NCBI GenBank assembly: GCA_032716605.1
Contig: CM064495.1
Coordinates: forward strand, 43,937,373-44,001,372
Reading direction: 5' to 3'
Source: Paralithodes platypus
Lineage: Eukaryota; Arthropoda; Malacostraca; Decapoda; Lithodidae
Length of the DNA: 64,000 bases
Part shown: positions 29,096 through 41,245 of the stretch, piece by piece
How the letters are laid out: each line of letters begins with the position of its first letter
How positions within the stretch are numbered: the first letter of the stretch is position 1
Translations under genes and position numbers: made by a program
Notes under the pieces: generated by a model
Database searches by the model: none
Told to the model about the DNA's origin: nothing
What the model saw: only the letters and a program-made list of their open reading frames with translations

Positions 29096-29239
29096 TGCAA
29101 TAACAAATTTAGTCTGTATTTCCCAGGTAACGGTAAATTGCCACGGCCCCATATTTGGTACTCACCTGTTACGAAGATATTGTAGTGATATATGTTGTTA
29201 ATTACGAACGCTATGAAGACTATACCTTCATATGTTTTG

Positions 29240-29456
29240 AAGGCGATGTCACACGAGTGATTTTTCAGTCAATTTTTACGGGCAATTGTAGTCTTGCAGT
29301 TTCAAAATATATGTTCCGGAAGAATTAAACCAGCAAACATATTAACCTGCCTTCGATCTAGTTTCCGATGCCAGTGTGAAAGAGCGTTAAAATAGTAAGA
29401 GAAAAAAGTTGTTCGTCGACAATTGCCGGAAAATGCGCTCGTGTGACACCGGCTTT
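29240..29456. mobile_element. MITE with GTCACACGAG termini (family D)
   Basis: About 217 bp bounded by AAGGCGATGTCACACGAG on the left and CTCGTGTGACACCGGCTTT on the right, an imperfect terminal inverted repeat. Interior AT-rich with no coding capacity. A similar end occurs at 55648. No clear target duplication was seen, so the superfamily is not assigned. Confidence 0.6.
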
Positions 29457-30056
29457 AGTCGAGTTTTAAAGAGCTTATTCGAGTGATGAGGTTGGAAACT
29501 ATGCAATCAACCTATTAAATCCAGTGATAACCTTGTATTTCTCCTTCCAGATACTTCCAAACCAAGAGGAACAACACGGCGTTTAAGGTAAATAGACGAT
29601 TATTTGTTATAATGTGATTCCATGTTTTATCTTAGCTATCAGACGACAATAATCAATTTAGAAAGGAATCTAAGGCGGAGTTACAATACTACTTTTTCCG
29701 ACAATATTTCATCAGCAAATTTGTATAGCAACATTCCAAAACAAAAATCTACTGTAGTTTCAGACGTTTAGCTGAGGTCTTATTCATCTTAAATTCAGAA
29801 ACTAGCAGACAGAATTGCTAGAAAAACTGCTGGATAAACGTGACATCTTTAAGCTGTTGTCTACGAGATATATAGATAATCAAGTTATCTAATGAGCAGT
29901 TTGAGATACATGTAATTTGGAATAAAGGAACACCATGAGCCGACTATATCTTTTGATCGGAAGGGGAAAATTTGTAAAGATTCAATATGGTATTGCAAGG
30001 GAGTCTTTTGAGCACTTTCTACATTTTGAACACATTAAATAGCTGATATATGGTGC

Positions 30057-30058
<2 letters not shown>
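29457..30058. other. No recognised gene
   Basis: AT-rich sequence without a supported exon or repeat. Confidence 0.5.

Positions 30059-30133
<75 letters not shown>
30059..30133. repeat. (GA)n microsatellite
   Basis: About 75 bp of GA dinucleotides. Confidence 0.97.
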
Positions 30134-30135
<2 letters not shown>

Positions 30136-30379
30136 AATCGTTCTGGATAGATTTGAGTCACTCTGTACTGATCGGACATGCATGAACAAATCAATTATTA
30201 TATACAAAAATAACACGATCGGTTGACTACTCGCATGTTCATTTAGCATAAACAATAGAAATTCAAGAGGGGGTTAATTAAAATCCAACTCCTCAATAGT
30301 TATTTCTTTATAATAGATTAACAAAGTGCAGGCTAAGAGGGGACCTAATTCAGGTTTTAAATATTATTTATGGTTAACC

Positions 30380-30450
30380 GTCTTGGTGGTGTAATGGTTA
30401 GAGTGTTTCAAATTATGTGTGTGATAGCCCTGGTTCTAATCCCGGTGGAT
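30380..30450 (+). ncRNA. tRNA-like sequence (SINE head or tRNA pseudogene)
   Basis: Box A TGGTGTAATGG lies at 30387-30397 and a box B-like GGTTCTAATCC at 30432-30442, the spacing found in tRNA genes. The T-stem pairs at four of five positions (CCTGG with CCCGG). The seven bases on either side do not form an acceptor stem, and box B has T where a purine is expected. It is therefore more likely a tRNA-derived SINE head or a decayed tRNA than a functional tRNA. Confidence 0.55.
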
Positions 30451-31371
30451 CACATATATACTTTCAATAATTTCATTGGAGGTGTTTGGTGTTGTGGTAA
30501 AATTAATAAAATATAGATTGACAATATGGATGTCAACAAATACTTCACAATTGATTACTCAAATTACTGTTCAACCTTTCAAAACTAGACTAAATAAATA
30601 TATCGCGTTTACAAACGAACAGTACCTGTGTATACTGTGCTATCCTTTCCTGATTCCACATGGTAAGAAGGTACTCATTATACGAATTATTTGTATTCCT
30701 TGATTACGAGACATTATATTATACTTAATACAATCAGCTACGTTACGCAAAACTATTTGGAGATAATTATACAGTACATCATCATATCAAAATGTATTAT
30801 GATTGAGTGTTTATAAAACCATCGCAGTTCGCATGACAACAGTGAGAGTGGTGTACCCCCGGAATGACCTTGTTAGAACTGTGTGAACAAATAACAAATA
30901 GTGACAAAATGCAGTTGTTGACCCTTAAAAAAATACGAACATCCGGGGAATGGGCCTGTGCGCGTGTGTTACTGCATACGGCTCGCAAGTCATCAGTTGA
31001 TCATTGAATTTATCGCCAATAATTTGGAAAAGTTAGGGTGTCTGTTTTACAATGGCCCAGATATTGACTGTATACAGATGCCCCCCACCCTACCCTCCCC
31101 TTTCCTCTTCCCCTCTCCCCCAGCCTCCAGCCCCCAGCGATCAATGTATGTAATCAAAGTTTTGTTTTTATTTTGTTTTCATGGGGACGGACCGAGCGTG
31201 TAAATTCGATTAATATATTTCTGAAACTCTTGCGTCTATATATCTTACGGTATTGGTCGTGTCGATGAACAAACATGTGAGAAAAACACTGATGTGTTTG
31301 TTTTCAGCGTTCGAGTATTTCAGAATGTACAAGCAAAATTCGATAGAGATAAAGTTGAATGATAGGTGGAA
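30451..31371. other. No recognised gene
   Basis: AT-rich DNA with a C-rich patch at about 31080-31136. Small frames only. Confidence 0.5.
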
Positions 31372-31396
31372 CGTGTGCTATCAGTGATAGCACACG
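31372..31396. repeat. Perfect 12-bp-arm inverted repeat
   Basis: CGTGTGCTATCA, one G, then TGATAGCACACG: 12-bp arms with a single central base, next to an AT microsatellite. It could extrude as a cruciform, or be a dimeric protein site. Confidence 0.9.
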
Positions 31397-31406
31397 ATTC
31401 ATTACA

Positions 31407-31408
<2 letters not shown>

Positions 31409-31460
<52 letters not shown>

Positions 31461-31612
31461 TATATATATAGATAGATAGATAGCTACTGAGTTTGTAAAT
31501 TAACACAAGGCAACACTGATCAACAGTTTTGATACGTTTTGGGCAGATATTTAATAACAACCTGTAGGATTAATACGCAAGATATCAGAAGGATAGTAGA
31601 GGCACTTGAGAG

Positions 31613-31674
<62 letters not shown>
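31409..31674. repeat. AT, GATA, CA microsatellites
   Basis: AT run at about 31409-31456 followed by TACAGTATATATA and GATA repeats; then a CA run at 31613-31641 merging into AT to 31674. Confidence 0.93.
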
Positions 31675-31677
<3 letters not shown>

Positions 31678-32478
31678 CTTCAAACTCCGTGTGTCCAGGC
31701 ATTTTGGCTCGAACGTCCCTTGATGTTGGCCCTGTCACTCTTTCAACTATGGGGGAGGCACTCGTTATAGGCAGCTCTGCCTTTTGCCTCCCTCACTCAC
31801 ATAGAAAAAAAAAAAAATATATATATATATATGCTATCTCAGTCACCAATATATTCCCATAGTCACTCTTTTATTCTATTATAGCTACCGTATCTCAAGA
31901 CGATTTTTTGCAACTGATAATACAATGAGAAATAGTTTGATGAAATTATAGCAATGGTAGTAATTGTTCTATGTTAATTTGGATATGTAATATACTAGTG
32001 CTCCCTAAATATAATGTTATTGTATTATTCGGATGTTTCCTAATATTATTTTGGAAGGAATATTGGGTATATGTTGCTTTGATTTGCTACGGACGATTCA
32101 AATCAACTTATAGATCAGAAAAAGTTCGACTTGATTTCATAATTACTCCAGAACCATATATATTTATCTAGACTTTATTATAAGATAATGGCGGATTAAT
32201 CCACTGCATCTCGATTCCGCTGCATTCAGTTTTAGACAATCTCGCGATGCAGTATCATGTAGCCATTTAGCTATCACAGGCATGTCAATTCATTGACCCG
32301 TGTTATTATGGAAAGCGTACCTGTTGGCATGCATGGAGCTCATAGGTCGTGCTGTAGCTCTTCTTCGTTCATTTGTGCCATCTGAGTAATTCGACGAAGC
32401 TGCACGTCAATATATGCTGTCAAACGTGGAAAATGACATGGACACGAACTGTCTGTCTTTGTGTGTAACTTCGTAAAT
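31675..32478. other. No recognised gene
   Basis: A 66-codon hydrophobic frame at 31971-32171 is AT-rich and unsupported. Nothing else is visible. Confidence 0.5.
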
Positions 32479-32918
32479 GCAGCGTAACGACTTATTTAGC
32501 TAGTGTAGCGGTAATGTTACAGGTAAATTTTGTGTATTTTGGCTCTGCTAACAACTTTGGTCTTACTGTTCTATGTCGTGGAGGCAGCCGTTTAGGAGGA
32601 GTAGTGCGTCATAGGTTCTGGATATGACAAAACGTAGCAAAAAGATCTAATCAGCGAGTGTAGCGGAACTCCGGCAAGTTTACTTTATTAATTTTGGCTC
32701 TGCGAAATACTTTGGTCTTAGTGTTCAATATTGCCGTTTAGGAGGAGTATTGCATCAAAGGTTCCGGAGATGACAAACCGCAGCAAAACGACCTAATTAG
32801 CGAGTGTAGCGGAAATACGGCAGGTTCACTTTGTTCATTTTGGCTCTGCAAACAACTTTGGTCTTCGTGTTGACTGTTGTGGAGGAAGCCGTTTAGGAGT
32901 AGTGCGTCAAAGGTTCCT
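32479..32918. repeat. Three diverged tandem copies of a 146-155-bp unit
   Basis: Units begin at about 32479, 32634 and 32780, each with G(C/T)AGC(A/G)AAA.GA, TAGCGAGTGTAGCGG-like, ATTTTGGCTCTGC and CCGTTTAGGAG words. Divergence of roughly 15-20 percent suggests an old local triplication or a satellite remnant. Confidence 0.85.
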
Positions 32919-32934
32919 CTTCATAACGGAATCG

Positions 32935-33306
32935 GTTAGTATTATTGTTTTATTATTATAAATAAAATCGTCTAATAATAGCCAGAAAACAGAAAAGAAA
33001 TGCGTAATCGGATCTTGAAAGGGTTAAGTTGAATAAAATCACCTATTGGTAACTAGGACACTATTAGATTATCGCCATTGGGCAAGTTACGCTGGGAAAT
33101 ACTTTACTCTTGTATACGATGAGGCTATCTTTATTTCTTTATTGTGCCATCATTAGAACATTTTATTCAATTTAGGAGGAACTTACGGGAGTTTGAGAGT
33201 TAATTGAGATATATATTTACATCTTTGATTCCTAGAGATCATTTCTAACGTATATAAAATCACCAAAGGATAACCAGAATACAATGTGAAATGTGTCATA
33301 TGTACC
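32935..33306. mobile_element. Family C element remnants
   Basis: A right-end fragment (AATAAAATCGTCTAATAATAG and a terminal AAGGGTTAA at 33020-33027) is followed by a second diverged copy at about 33140-33306 with CATTAGAACATTTTATTCAA and AACCAGAATACAATG. Confidence 0.55.
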
Positions 33307-33411
33307 TTACTCCAATGGTAATCCAACTAACAAACTTTATTACAGTATCGCTAACCCTACGGTGTTTACGCTCCAGTATTGATTCCCACAGTCCTCTTTG
33401 AAGTTAATATC

Positions 33412-33650
33412 ACGCCTCCCCAGACCCACTTCAAGCTCAAAACAAACCTCTCCTCTCTCCCATAACCCACTGCAAGCTAAATGTGTACATTTTCGATAGA
33501 AAAATGTCCCGACCACAGACCCGTTTCTCTAAATTACAGAATCGCTATCGCTCGCCAGGAAAAATCAATACCTGAATGAGGCGAAACCTCTTATAATCTC
33601 CAACATAATGGAGCGAATCAGAGGGGGTTATTAAGAGAGAAAAACAAAAA
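33412..33650 (-). mobile_element. Family A TTAA element, degenerate copy 5
   Basis: The ATTTTCGATAGAAAAATGTCCC and ATCGCTATCGCTCGCCAGGA blocks are preserved; both ends are damaged. Confidence 0.65.
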
Positions 33651-34297
33651 CTGTGTTAGATACATTTCCATTGCTATCATGACGATTACCTACAGCACTT
33701 CCATAGGTATAAATGTATGAAGCATAAGTATCACTGCAAAATAAAAAGCTGTACTGTTATCCAAGCGTAGAACTGTGGAAAAAATATCAGCTTTTGGCCA
33801 ATATGTAATATGTACCGGTAGTTTTGTTTTGTATTATTACCGTAGGCTAAATTTCAGAATAGTCACCGTGTTCAGGACATTGCTTACATTGGGGTCCTGG
33901 ACATTCACAATATGGTGGCCATTACTATATCTATATACAGTATATATAATCATGCAAACTTTAATGTGTTTGGGTTAATTGATGTATTGTTATTCCGAAA
34001 AGTTGATTATAATTATATGTTAGACAATTAAACCTTTTAACTAACGGACTTCTATAACCTAAAATAGATTTTAAAATGAGACTTACAATACGTACAGTGT
34101 GTGTGTGTAAGGTAGGGTTGTGTGGTGCATATCTCACAAAATCTTCCAAAACGGAATAAAACTGTCTAACGATCAGATAGCGTAATCATATACAGAGAAG
34201 GTTAATAATATACTTTGATGATAACCATACAGGTCTATGATAGCCAGATGTAAATAGCAGCCTCAATACCATCTTAATAATAGATTTCTACTTGATA
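33651..34297. other. No recognised gene
   Basis: AT-rich, with no supported exon. Confidence 0.5.
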
Positions 34298-34598
34298 ATT
34301 TCCTTCCTACACTTCTATCAAGTTTAAAAAACAAGCCCCCTCTTCGAAATAAAATAAGTAAATTTTTCGATAGAATAATATCCCAGCCGAAGACCGGTTC
34401 CTCCTAAATTACAGGCTCGCTATCTCTCGGCAGGAAGAAATCGACTCTTAAATGACATGAAAGGTTTATTTAATATTGACAAAGAAATGGGGCGAAAAGT
34501 TTTAAAATTGCAAAATTAATGGGGCGAACATCTTAAAATATCAAAACTAATCGGGCAAACATGAGGGAGATGGGGGTCCAGTAAAAAAAAAAACTTAA
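34298..34598 (-). mobile_element. Family A TTAA element, copy 6
   Basis: Nearly full-length but diverged. It retains the TTTTTCGATAGAATAATATCCC region, GCTCGCTATCTCTCGGCAGG, AATGGGGCGAA and CATGAGGGAGATGGGGGTCC. The terminal TTAA parts are eroded. Confidence 0.7.
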
Positions 34599-34761
34599 TT
34601 ATCGTACATTGTTATACTAAATTTATCAATGAAGCTCTACCAATTTTCTGCGTAGTGTAGTATTATGATCAATTTGGCGTTCTAATTGGGGCACCGCGTA
34701 CGAATTGGCTAGCTATACAATACTGACCATTTAATAAGTGCTTCGATTACTAGCCAACCCT

Positions 34762-35065
34762 TTAAGGGGAGGCTTTTTTTTTTTTTAGTCCTCCTCCCTC
34801 ATGTTTAGCTCTATTAGTTATGATATTTCATGACATTCGTCCCATTAGTTGTGCGATTTTCAGACCTTTTGCCCCATATCTTTGCCAATATTAAGACCTT
34901 TCGTGTCATTTAGGTGTCAATTTTTTCCTGGTGAGCGATAGCGAGCCTGTATTTGAAGAGGAATCGGCCTTCGGCCGGAACATTTTTCTACCGAAAAATA
35001 TACACATTTATATGATTTTTTAAGTTTGATAGAGGTTTAGAGAACAAACTAAACCCCCTCCTTAA
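34762..35065 (+). mobile_element. Family A TTAA element, copy 7
   Basis: TTAAGGGGAGGC at the left and CCCCCTCCTTAA at the right, 304 bp. It contains TCCTGGTGAGCGATAGCGAGCC and GGCCTTCGGCCGGAACATT in the reference orientation. Confidence 0.78.
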
Positions 35066-36536
35066 ACCATTGAGCCGAACCAGTAAATTATGCTGCACAA
35101 TACCGTCTGAGCTCCCTTAACTACGGGAGACATTATATTAGTTGAATACAATAATTTGGTAGCCGTTAGAAATGAAGGAAAATTGTTTAGATCGGAAGGA
35201 GGTTAATTGAGGAAAGAGTTGTGATACCTTTGGATGCATAAACACCTTCCTGAGCTAAATACAATCGCCTAATGTTACCCAGAATCTATAGTATGTTTTG
35301 TTTTCGTGTCGCCATCTTGAATTACTTATGTACCGGTACTGTATATGAATGTAACTAACTTATTATAGTAATTATGATTTTTGTTGACAAAGTATGCTCC
35401 CTGGACTCTCAAAATTAAGCTAATTTGATATTAGCTTCATTTAGGTATCTAATGCCGATCCTCATATTATTTTTTGTATCGGTGTCGCGTACTAATCGGA
35501 ACACTGCGTACGGATTGGCTAGTCTTCCCTATACAATGACTCAGCACATGTTATAAACAATTGTATACACAAACGCACACATACACTGATACATGCAATC
35601 ACATATGCATACACAGAATTACACGAACACACACACACACACATTTTGATTGTAGTTAACACCCATACACGATACATAATAAAGCCTATACTTATCCTAA
35701 CCTCACACATTATTGAAACTTACTGTACCACTTTGATTCACTCTCAAACACAAATCATCCCAAAAACACACACAATCCTTATTAATTACACACACCAATG
35801 CATTATTAATCACGAACACCAATGCATTATTAATCACGAACACACTCAATCACGTACAATGCATAAGAGGTGACCTGTTTTTTAGTACGTACGCACTTAC
35901 AAACATACGTACCCGGTACTCTATTCTTCCGTACCAAACAAATAGTTTCGAAAAAAATAATTATACGAACAATAAACACATACATAAATATATAATAAGT
36001 ATATACATACAACGTAGGTGTGTTTCATAGAAGAAATATATCCCAGAACAATTCTAACCACGCGACCCAAATTCTTTCACCCATTGGAAAATAAGACAGG
36101 AAAAGGAATAGTACTGGTAGTTTCTGCAATATGTTAAAATTACCACTAGAACTTACCAGAGTGTTCTACTAATATATAGGTTATGATGAAAACCTACCTC
36201 TTATTAACTGGCAAATTACAACTTATATAATACAAATTGATATCCTGTATACACGTAAACGTAATCAAATTACTCTTAACGATAAGCAAATGTCTAGCAT
36301 GGTTCAACTAGCTTTACTGTATAGAATCTCAGGCTGAATAATTAAGTTAGATGGAGCCAGTACTAAAAGATTGGTTCTTATTAGGCTTATAAACAGTTAA
36401 CTTTAGTTAGGAATAACACATTTAAGCAATCAAGTTATAAATATAATAATTGTAATTATTATTTATTTCAATTTCAACAGTTGCAACAACCCTATTTTAT
36501 CAAGTTACAATATCAGAACTGTTTATAATATATCTC

Positions 36537-36539
<3 letters not shown>
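35066..36539. other. No recognised gene; short dispersed words
   Basis: Contains a GCGTACTAATCGGAACACTG..GTACGGATTGGCTAG unit at about 35485-35520 that recurs elsewhere, CA repeats near 35625-35642, and a 25-bp tandem pair ACCAATGCATTATTAATCAC at about 35795-35840. Confidence 0.5.

Positions 36540-36595
<56 letters not shown>
36540..36595. repeat. (AT)n microsatellite
   Basis: About 56 bp of AT. Confidence 0.96.
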
Positions 36596-36599
<4 letters not shown>

Positions 36600-37017
36600 A
36601 GGTAAGAATTATATCAATACGTTTACTTTCAATCATACGTATGTTTTACTGACATGCATGGTACCCAAGGAGTAAGAAGTTAATCTTAATAACACGGGTC
36701 ATATAATACCGGTCATTATATAAGTGGCAACAATTTAATTACTTTATATTGTTTATTATATTATTTAACACTGTTCATATGTCAACAGTTGGCATGACGT
36801 AAATTATTCTTTCAACATTCTTGTGTATATAAACATGCTGGAATATTCTTGTAAATAACATAAGTGCGTTGTTTGCTGTTTACCAACAGGATTTTACGTT
36901 CTTATGATAATTATATGCAACGTTGCTAAAATATAGTTATTCTCTTACACCTTTCTACACACAAACTAATAAATGCGTGGGCGCGCGTGCTCATGCACAT
37001 ATATGGCTTTCAATATA

Positions 37018-37021
<4 letters not shown>

Positions 37022-37079
<58 letters not shown>
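37022..37079. repeat. (AT)n microsatellite
   Basis: About 58 bp of AT, preceded by ATACAGTTTATA. Confidence 0.96.
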
Positions 37080-37086
<7 letters not shown>

Positions 37087-37930
37087 TTGTCATTTGATTA
37101 AGATGGCAGGTGTGTGCGAGCTGATAAACTTTAAATCTTTACATATAACATGTTGTCTAGTATATTATGATGTATTTCTCGCTCCATATGTAGCCTATAA
37201 TTATCTACAATCTTCGACCTTTACATTTATATTCAGGAAAGGTGGTGTATGAAGATTTAAGAGTGTGTCTAGGTATTCATTATGACACGCAATTGGTATT
37301 TATATAAATAAGTGTCTGGAGGAGTGCTCTGAGTGGCGGGTGTATGGGGTGGAGCGTCGCACTGTGTCCACCTCCTCTGTATTGATCAACCTCGACCTTT
37401 AGAGGCTTGCTCATCACTTCTTATTCTCGCCATAATCTCTTATTTCTACTCGAATGTCGGTTGCCCTTGTGAGAAAGTGGACAATTTCGCGAATCAATAG
37501 TTAGTGCGACTTGATGTAAGCTACAAGTTACTTGACAGTCAAGGTAGGCTCGTGTATCAACTTCAAATATCGCGCGCAGGTAGTGTTGTGATGAGTGCTG
37601 CCATCTACCATAAACAACATGCTCGTATGTTTGACAACTTTGCGGAATTACGCTTTAATCCACCTTCGCTTCAACCCCAAAACATGCCCTGTTAGTTCAA
37701 ATATACACTGAAGATTTCTGACAAAGAACTAATTACTAATAGCGAAGAAATACCGTGATTTATGACTTGGTTCACCGGGTACGGTACGCCATGTTAGATG
37801 GGATGCTTTGTACGACAAAGGAACCCGGAATCTTGTTGTGGGATTTAAAGCAAATCCTGCTCATTCTTGACCATGCTGGATATATGATAAGAATCCTGGT
37901 AACATATACGTAATCTGAACATACACATAC
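37080..37930. other. Upstream flank of the RRKQ gene
   Basis: AT-rich to about 37320, then a more GC-rich stretch (GAGTGGCGGGTGTATGGGGTGG near 37330) that may be regulatory. No supported exon on the plus strand. Confidence 0.4.
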
Positions 37931-38056
37931 CTTCATAAACTTCCCTATTAATGATGAAATGTCCTGGTAAATAACATCGTCACTAGTTCTACCGTAGCAC
38001 TCAGCGGAGGTGGAGTTGACTGACAAGCTCCGCCCACCTCCACGCGACGTCATCAC
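37931..38056 (-). CDS. Possible divergent first exon, 42 codons
   Basis: On the minus strand an ATG at 38056 opens 42 codons beginning MMTSRGGGRS and ending FMK directly before a good donor, AAG/GTATGTG, phase 0. It would be a first exon transcribed away from the RRKQ gene from a shared promoter island. It overlaps the CRE-like site at 38045-38052, which argues against it. No homologue recognised. Confidence 0.25.
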
Positions 38057-38102
38057 GGAACGCCTACTTCACAAGAGCCCGCCTATATTTACGATGACGT
38101 CA
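38027..38102 (+). promoter_or_regulatory. Promoter-like island: GC box, two CRE-type sites, TATA-like box
   Basis: In order: CTCCGCCCACC (GC/KLF-type box) near 38028-38038, CGACGTCA at 38045-38052, CCTATATTTA (TATA-like) at about 38082-38091, and the perfect palindromic CRE TGACGTCA at 38095-38102. A TATA box here would start transcription about 365 bases before the ATG at 38481, a plausible 5' UTR. CRE sites are bound by CREB/ATF-type bZIP factors. The assembly is suggestive but unproven. Confidence 0.4.
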
Positions 38103-38480
38103 CATTTAGGCTCCTCCCTCGACCAGATGACATCCCAAGACGGACAGGAACGTTTAGATTCTGACAACCTGGTGCAGCGGGAGGATGTGCTGCCATGCGA
38201 GTCGCACTGGCATGGTTTTTAGGTGGTGGTGCAAGGGTTAACTTGTAAATATTCATGTGATTGGAGTAGGCATGTGCATGGTCAGTGGATATATGTTGGA
38301 TATACAGTGTGTCAGTGAGTGTAGCACAAATATAACGATGAAGCTTTGAGCAAGTGCGTATGTACTACGAAGTTGGAGATCGCTGTAATTTGGTAAAGTT
38401 GGAGTGTGGTGGTTACAAGTTGTGAAGGATCGACCTCCCCTGTCGCAGAGCTGTTCCTCCAGCCTCAACGAACCCGCAAG

Positions 38481-38520
38481 ATGCCGCGAAGGAAGCAGGA
38501 TTGCCCCAAACGCATGAAAT
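38481..38520 (+). CDS. First coding exon of an RRKQ-type zinc-finger regulator (partial gene)
   Basis: ATG with A at -3 opens MPRRKQDCPKRMK and one further base, then a consensus donor AAAT/GTAAGT. An N-terminal RRKQ motif is the RBBP4/NuRD-binding signature of FOG, SALL, BCL11 and related zinc-finger repressors, and vertebrate TSHZ (teashirt) proteins start MPRRKQ from a similarly tiny first coding exon before a very long intron. The same layout here points to a TSHZ/SALL-class transcriptional regulator. The remaining exons were not found in the next 25 kb, so they would lie beyond the window. A chance match of motif plus start context plus donor is unlikely but cannot be excluded. Confidence 0.62.
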
Positions 38521-41245
38521 GTAAGTAGAGCAAGTTGCAACGTGGAGGTGTGTGAGTATGTGTGTATTCACGCTCACGTTGTCTGTCCCTGCATGTGCTC
38601 GCTACTCATGTGCTTATCGTAATTTTTTTCCTCTAAAGTTTAATAAAATAGGAAGTTTGGTTTTCGATTCGTGTATGTGTGTTGTCATCTCGTTTTGTTG
38701 GTGTCCCAATTTTAATTGGCTAATTGTCTTGTTTACGTAATGTGTTGTCAATAACCTAGGCTAATTGATTAAATGTAATTTTTATTAATACAATAGTATT
38801 TTTGTATGTGTAATTAGTATTGATGTGTTGGAAATTGCCGTTTGTACTGTGTGTAGTTGTATTAAAGACTAGCGTATTGAAATGTTTAGTATAGGCCTAG
38901 CCTAGATAATTTCCCATAATTTATTGAAGTAGGCCTAGTTGGACATTTAATTTGCTCTTTTTCCTGGTCAAAGGGTAAATAAAACCTTCACTTATATAGG
39001 CCTATTGTGGGATGGTGTATTTAGCCTAGTGAGAAGTAGGCCTAGTTCAGTAGTTTGTGCTATTCAGTGTGGGCTTAATTATCCTATGATTCTTCTTATT
39101 AACGTAATATCGGTTTGGGGAGTGTTGTTTAAACGCATTGTATGTATTATGTTTGTAGCCTGTAGCATGAATATTTAGTGGTTAGTGTTTTGATAACAGT
39201 GTGCTTTTGACAGAATATTTGGTTAGCCTACGTCATTAACATGACATTTATAGCTATTTTTCTTATTTCAAAGTTATATGTTGGAGATAATATTTTTGTA
39301 ATGCAATTCGTGGGCATAGGCCTAATGACTATGTTTACGTAGGTGTTAAAACATATTAAATATTTATTTTAATTGAATTGCGATAGGCCTAACGATATTA
39401 TTTATGCCTGATATGCTATCTAAATATAGAGGGGAAATAGGTAATTCATTAATTATGCTAATGTATTAAATCTACCGGTGTGGTACCATACGTAATAAAT
39501 GTAGTTTGCATAAAACCATTACAATTTGATTTAATTAGTTCGTGGAAATGCTCCCTTGCACGATGGTTGCCGACCGTGGGAAAAAAAAAAAAAAAAATCT
39601 TTACAGAAAATACTAATTATACACGTGACCTAATGAGTGCCCAATTTAACCAAGCTACCGCCTAATGGTATTGTATGAGTGGATGAGTGCATGGTGGTGG
39701 TTGTTGAGCTGCGTGAGTGAGCGACCCCCGTGCCAACCCCTGCCAGGCCAGCACAAGCACTCAACAAGTAGTCTTCGCTAAACTCGCCCACCCCCGAACC
39801 TCGCTCACTCCAACTTTACCTCCCAAGTTTTTCCTGACGAGGGATGAAGTGAGCCTTGGTTGGGTTGTCCAGGTTCCAGGTTCTTTTGCGAGTTCCTTCC
39901 TCCTTCTTTTGTTTTTAACTTGGATCAATTTTTTTTTTTTTTTTTTATTTATGCGGATAATACATCTTTATTCAATATTTCGTCATAGCAGCGTAATTTT
40001 TCTACATTTTAACTAACTTTATATAATGTTCTAACTACTAGGAAGATCCTCTAGTAATTATATGGAATAAAACAATCTCAATTAGCCTACCCTTAGGCTC
40101 CTACAGGTCCTTCCTTGGCTGAATAAAATTGCCTCATTGTATCAAAATAATAAATAAAAACACCGTACGCCATTTTACTGAATGAATTAATAATTGTCAG
40201 CGAAGCAATGTTTTCCCTCGGGTCATTAGCCTACGAGTTTGTCCTTTTCTAAACATAGGACTGCTCTTTATATGGTCACTATGGCTGGGTGAATGGTCAG
40301 TGTATGGTGAAGGAGTGCATGTGGGTCGTGAATGTGTTGTTGTCGGTCAGGCTGAGGTGGTGATTTTAGATTTTGGTGCCAGTTGATTTTGGTGCCATGA
40401 AAGGGGGGTGAGGGGGGGGGGGGGGTTAAACTAAGAATGGCAGGGACAGTAGGGCCAATTAACCTGTGCTGGTGAAAGGGTTTGATAGGATGTGTTTTAT
40501 AATTTATTGACACTGGTATGAACTTATATACCTAATTGTGATTACAAGGATAATGTTATGGTAATTAGGCCTAATGTTGTTTAACATGCACTGACAGCAC
40601 CTGTCGGTGAATAAATCAATACTTTTTTCTGTGTACCGGTACTATATTTTTCATAATCCGAGCCTCACAAACTTCTCATGCATAGAAAGACTTGCGTTAG
40701 CCAACTTGGAAAGTGCTGCCATCATTTAGGAAATTTAATTAGGAAAATCACGTAATGGGGTGGAATAATTGCATTTTAAATATATTTGAGTTTACGGGTT
40801 AATTGTCTGCATATAAATGGCGGCCGCTGTAGTTATTATTATTTCAGTGTAGGATAGGATGCAACAAGAAACAGTATTACCGGTAGGCTTATCATGTTAG
40901 GTAAAAAAATAAATACAATTGTGTGAAATTTCGATCTGTTTGAGAAATGCTATTATTTTTGGTGTCAAGTTCGTATTAAACCGACTCAAAGGGACCCCCA
41001 TCAACACATATTAAACGTTTTAGTTTAATTATTACGCAATATCGATAAAAAAACTACCCACACAAACTGATTAATGTCAAATTAATTAATGTAGTGCGAG
41101 GATGTACCGGTACGGTAGTTTTTTTTTTTATATATAGATTTTTGCGTACGAATTGGCTAATATAGCACCTTGATTAACCTATTTCTAACCAGAGGGGCAC
41201 TAAGCAGAGCACATAACTCTACCTACTCTGGCTGGTTCTTTACCA
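38521..41245. other. Long AT-rich stretch, probably intron 1 of the RRKQ gene
   Basis: No coding exon recognised. It contains A and T homopolymers near 39582-39596 and 39930-39946, a G run near 40418-40427, and begins the zone in which AGGCCTA and ACCGGT words become frequent. Confidence 0.45.

Noticed and set aside
36923..37252. 109-codon frame with Ile-Tyr repeats
   Set aside because: Formed by the AT microsatellite read as ATATAT codons.
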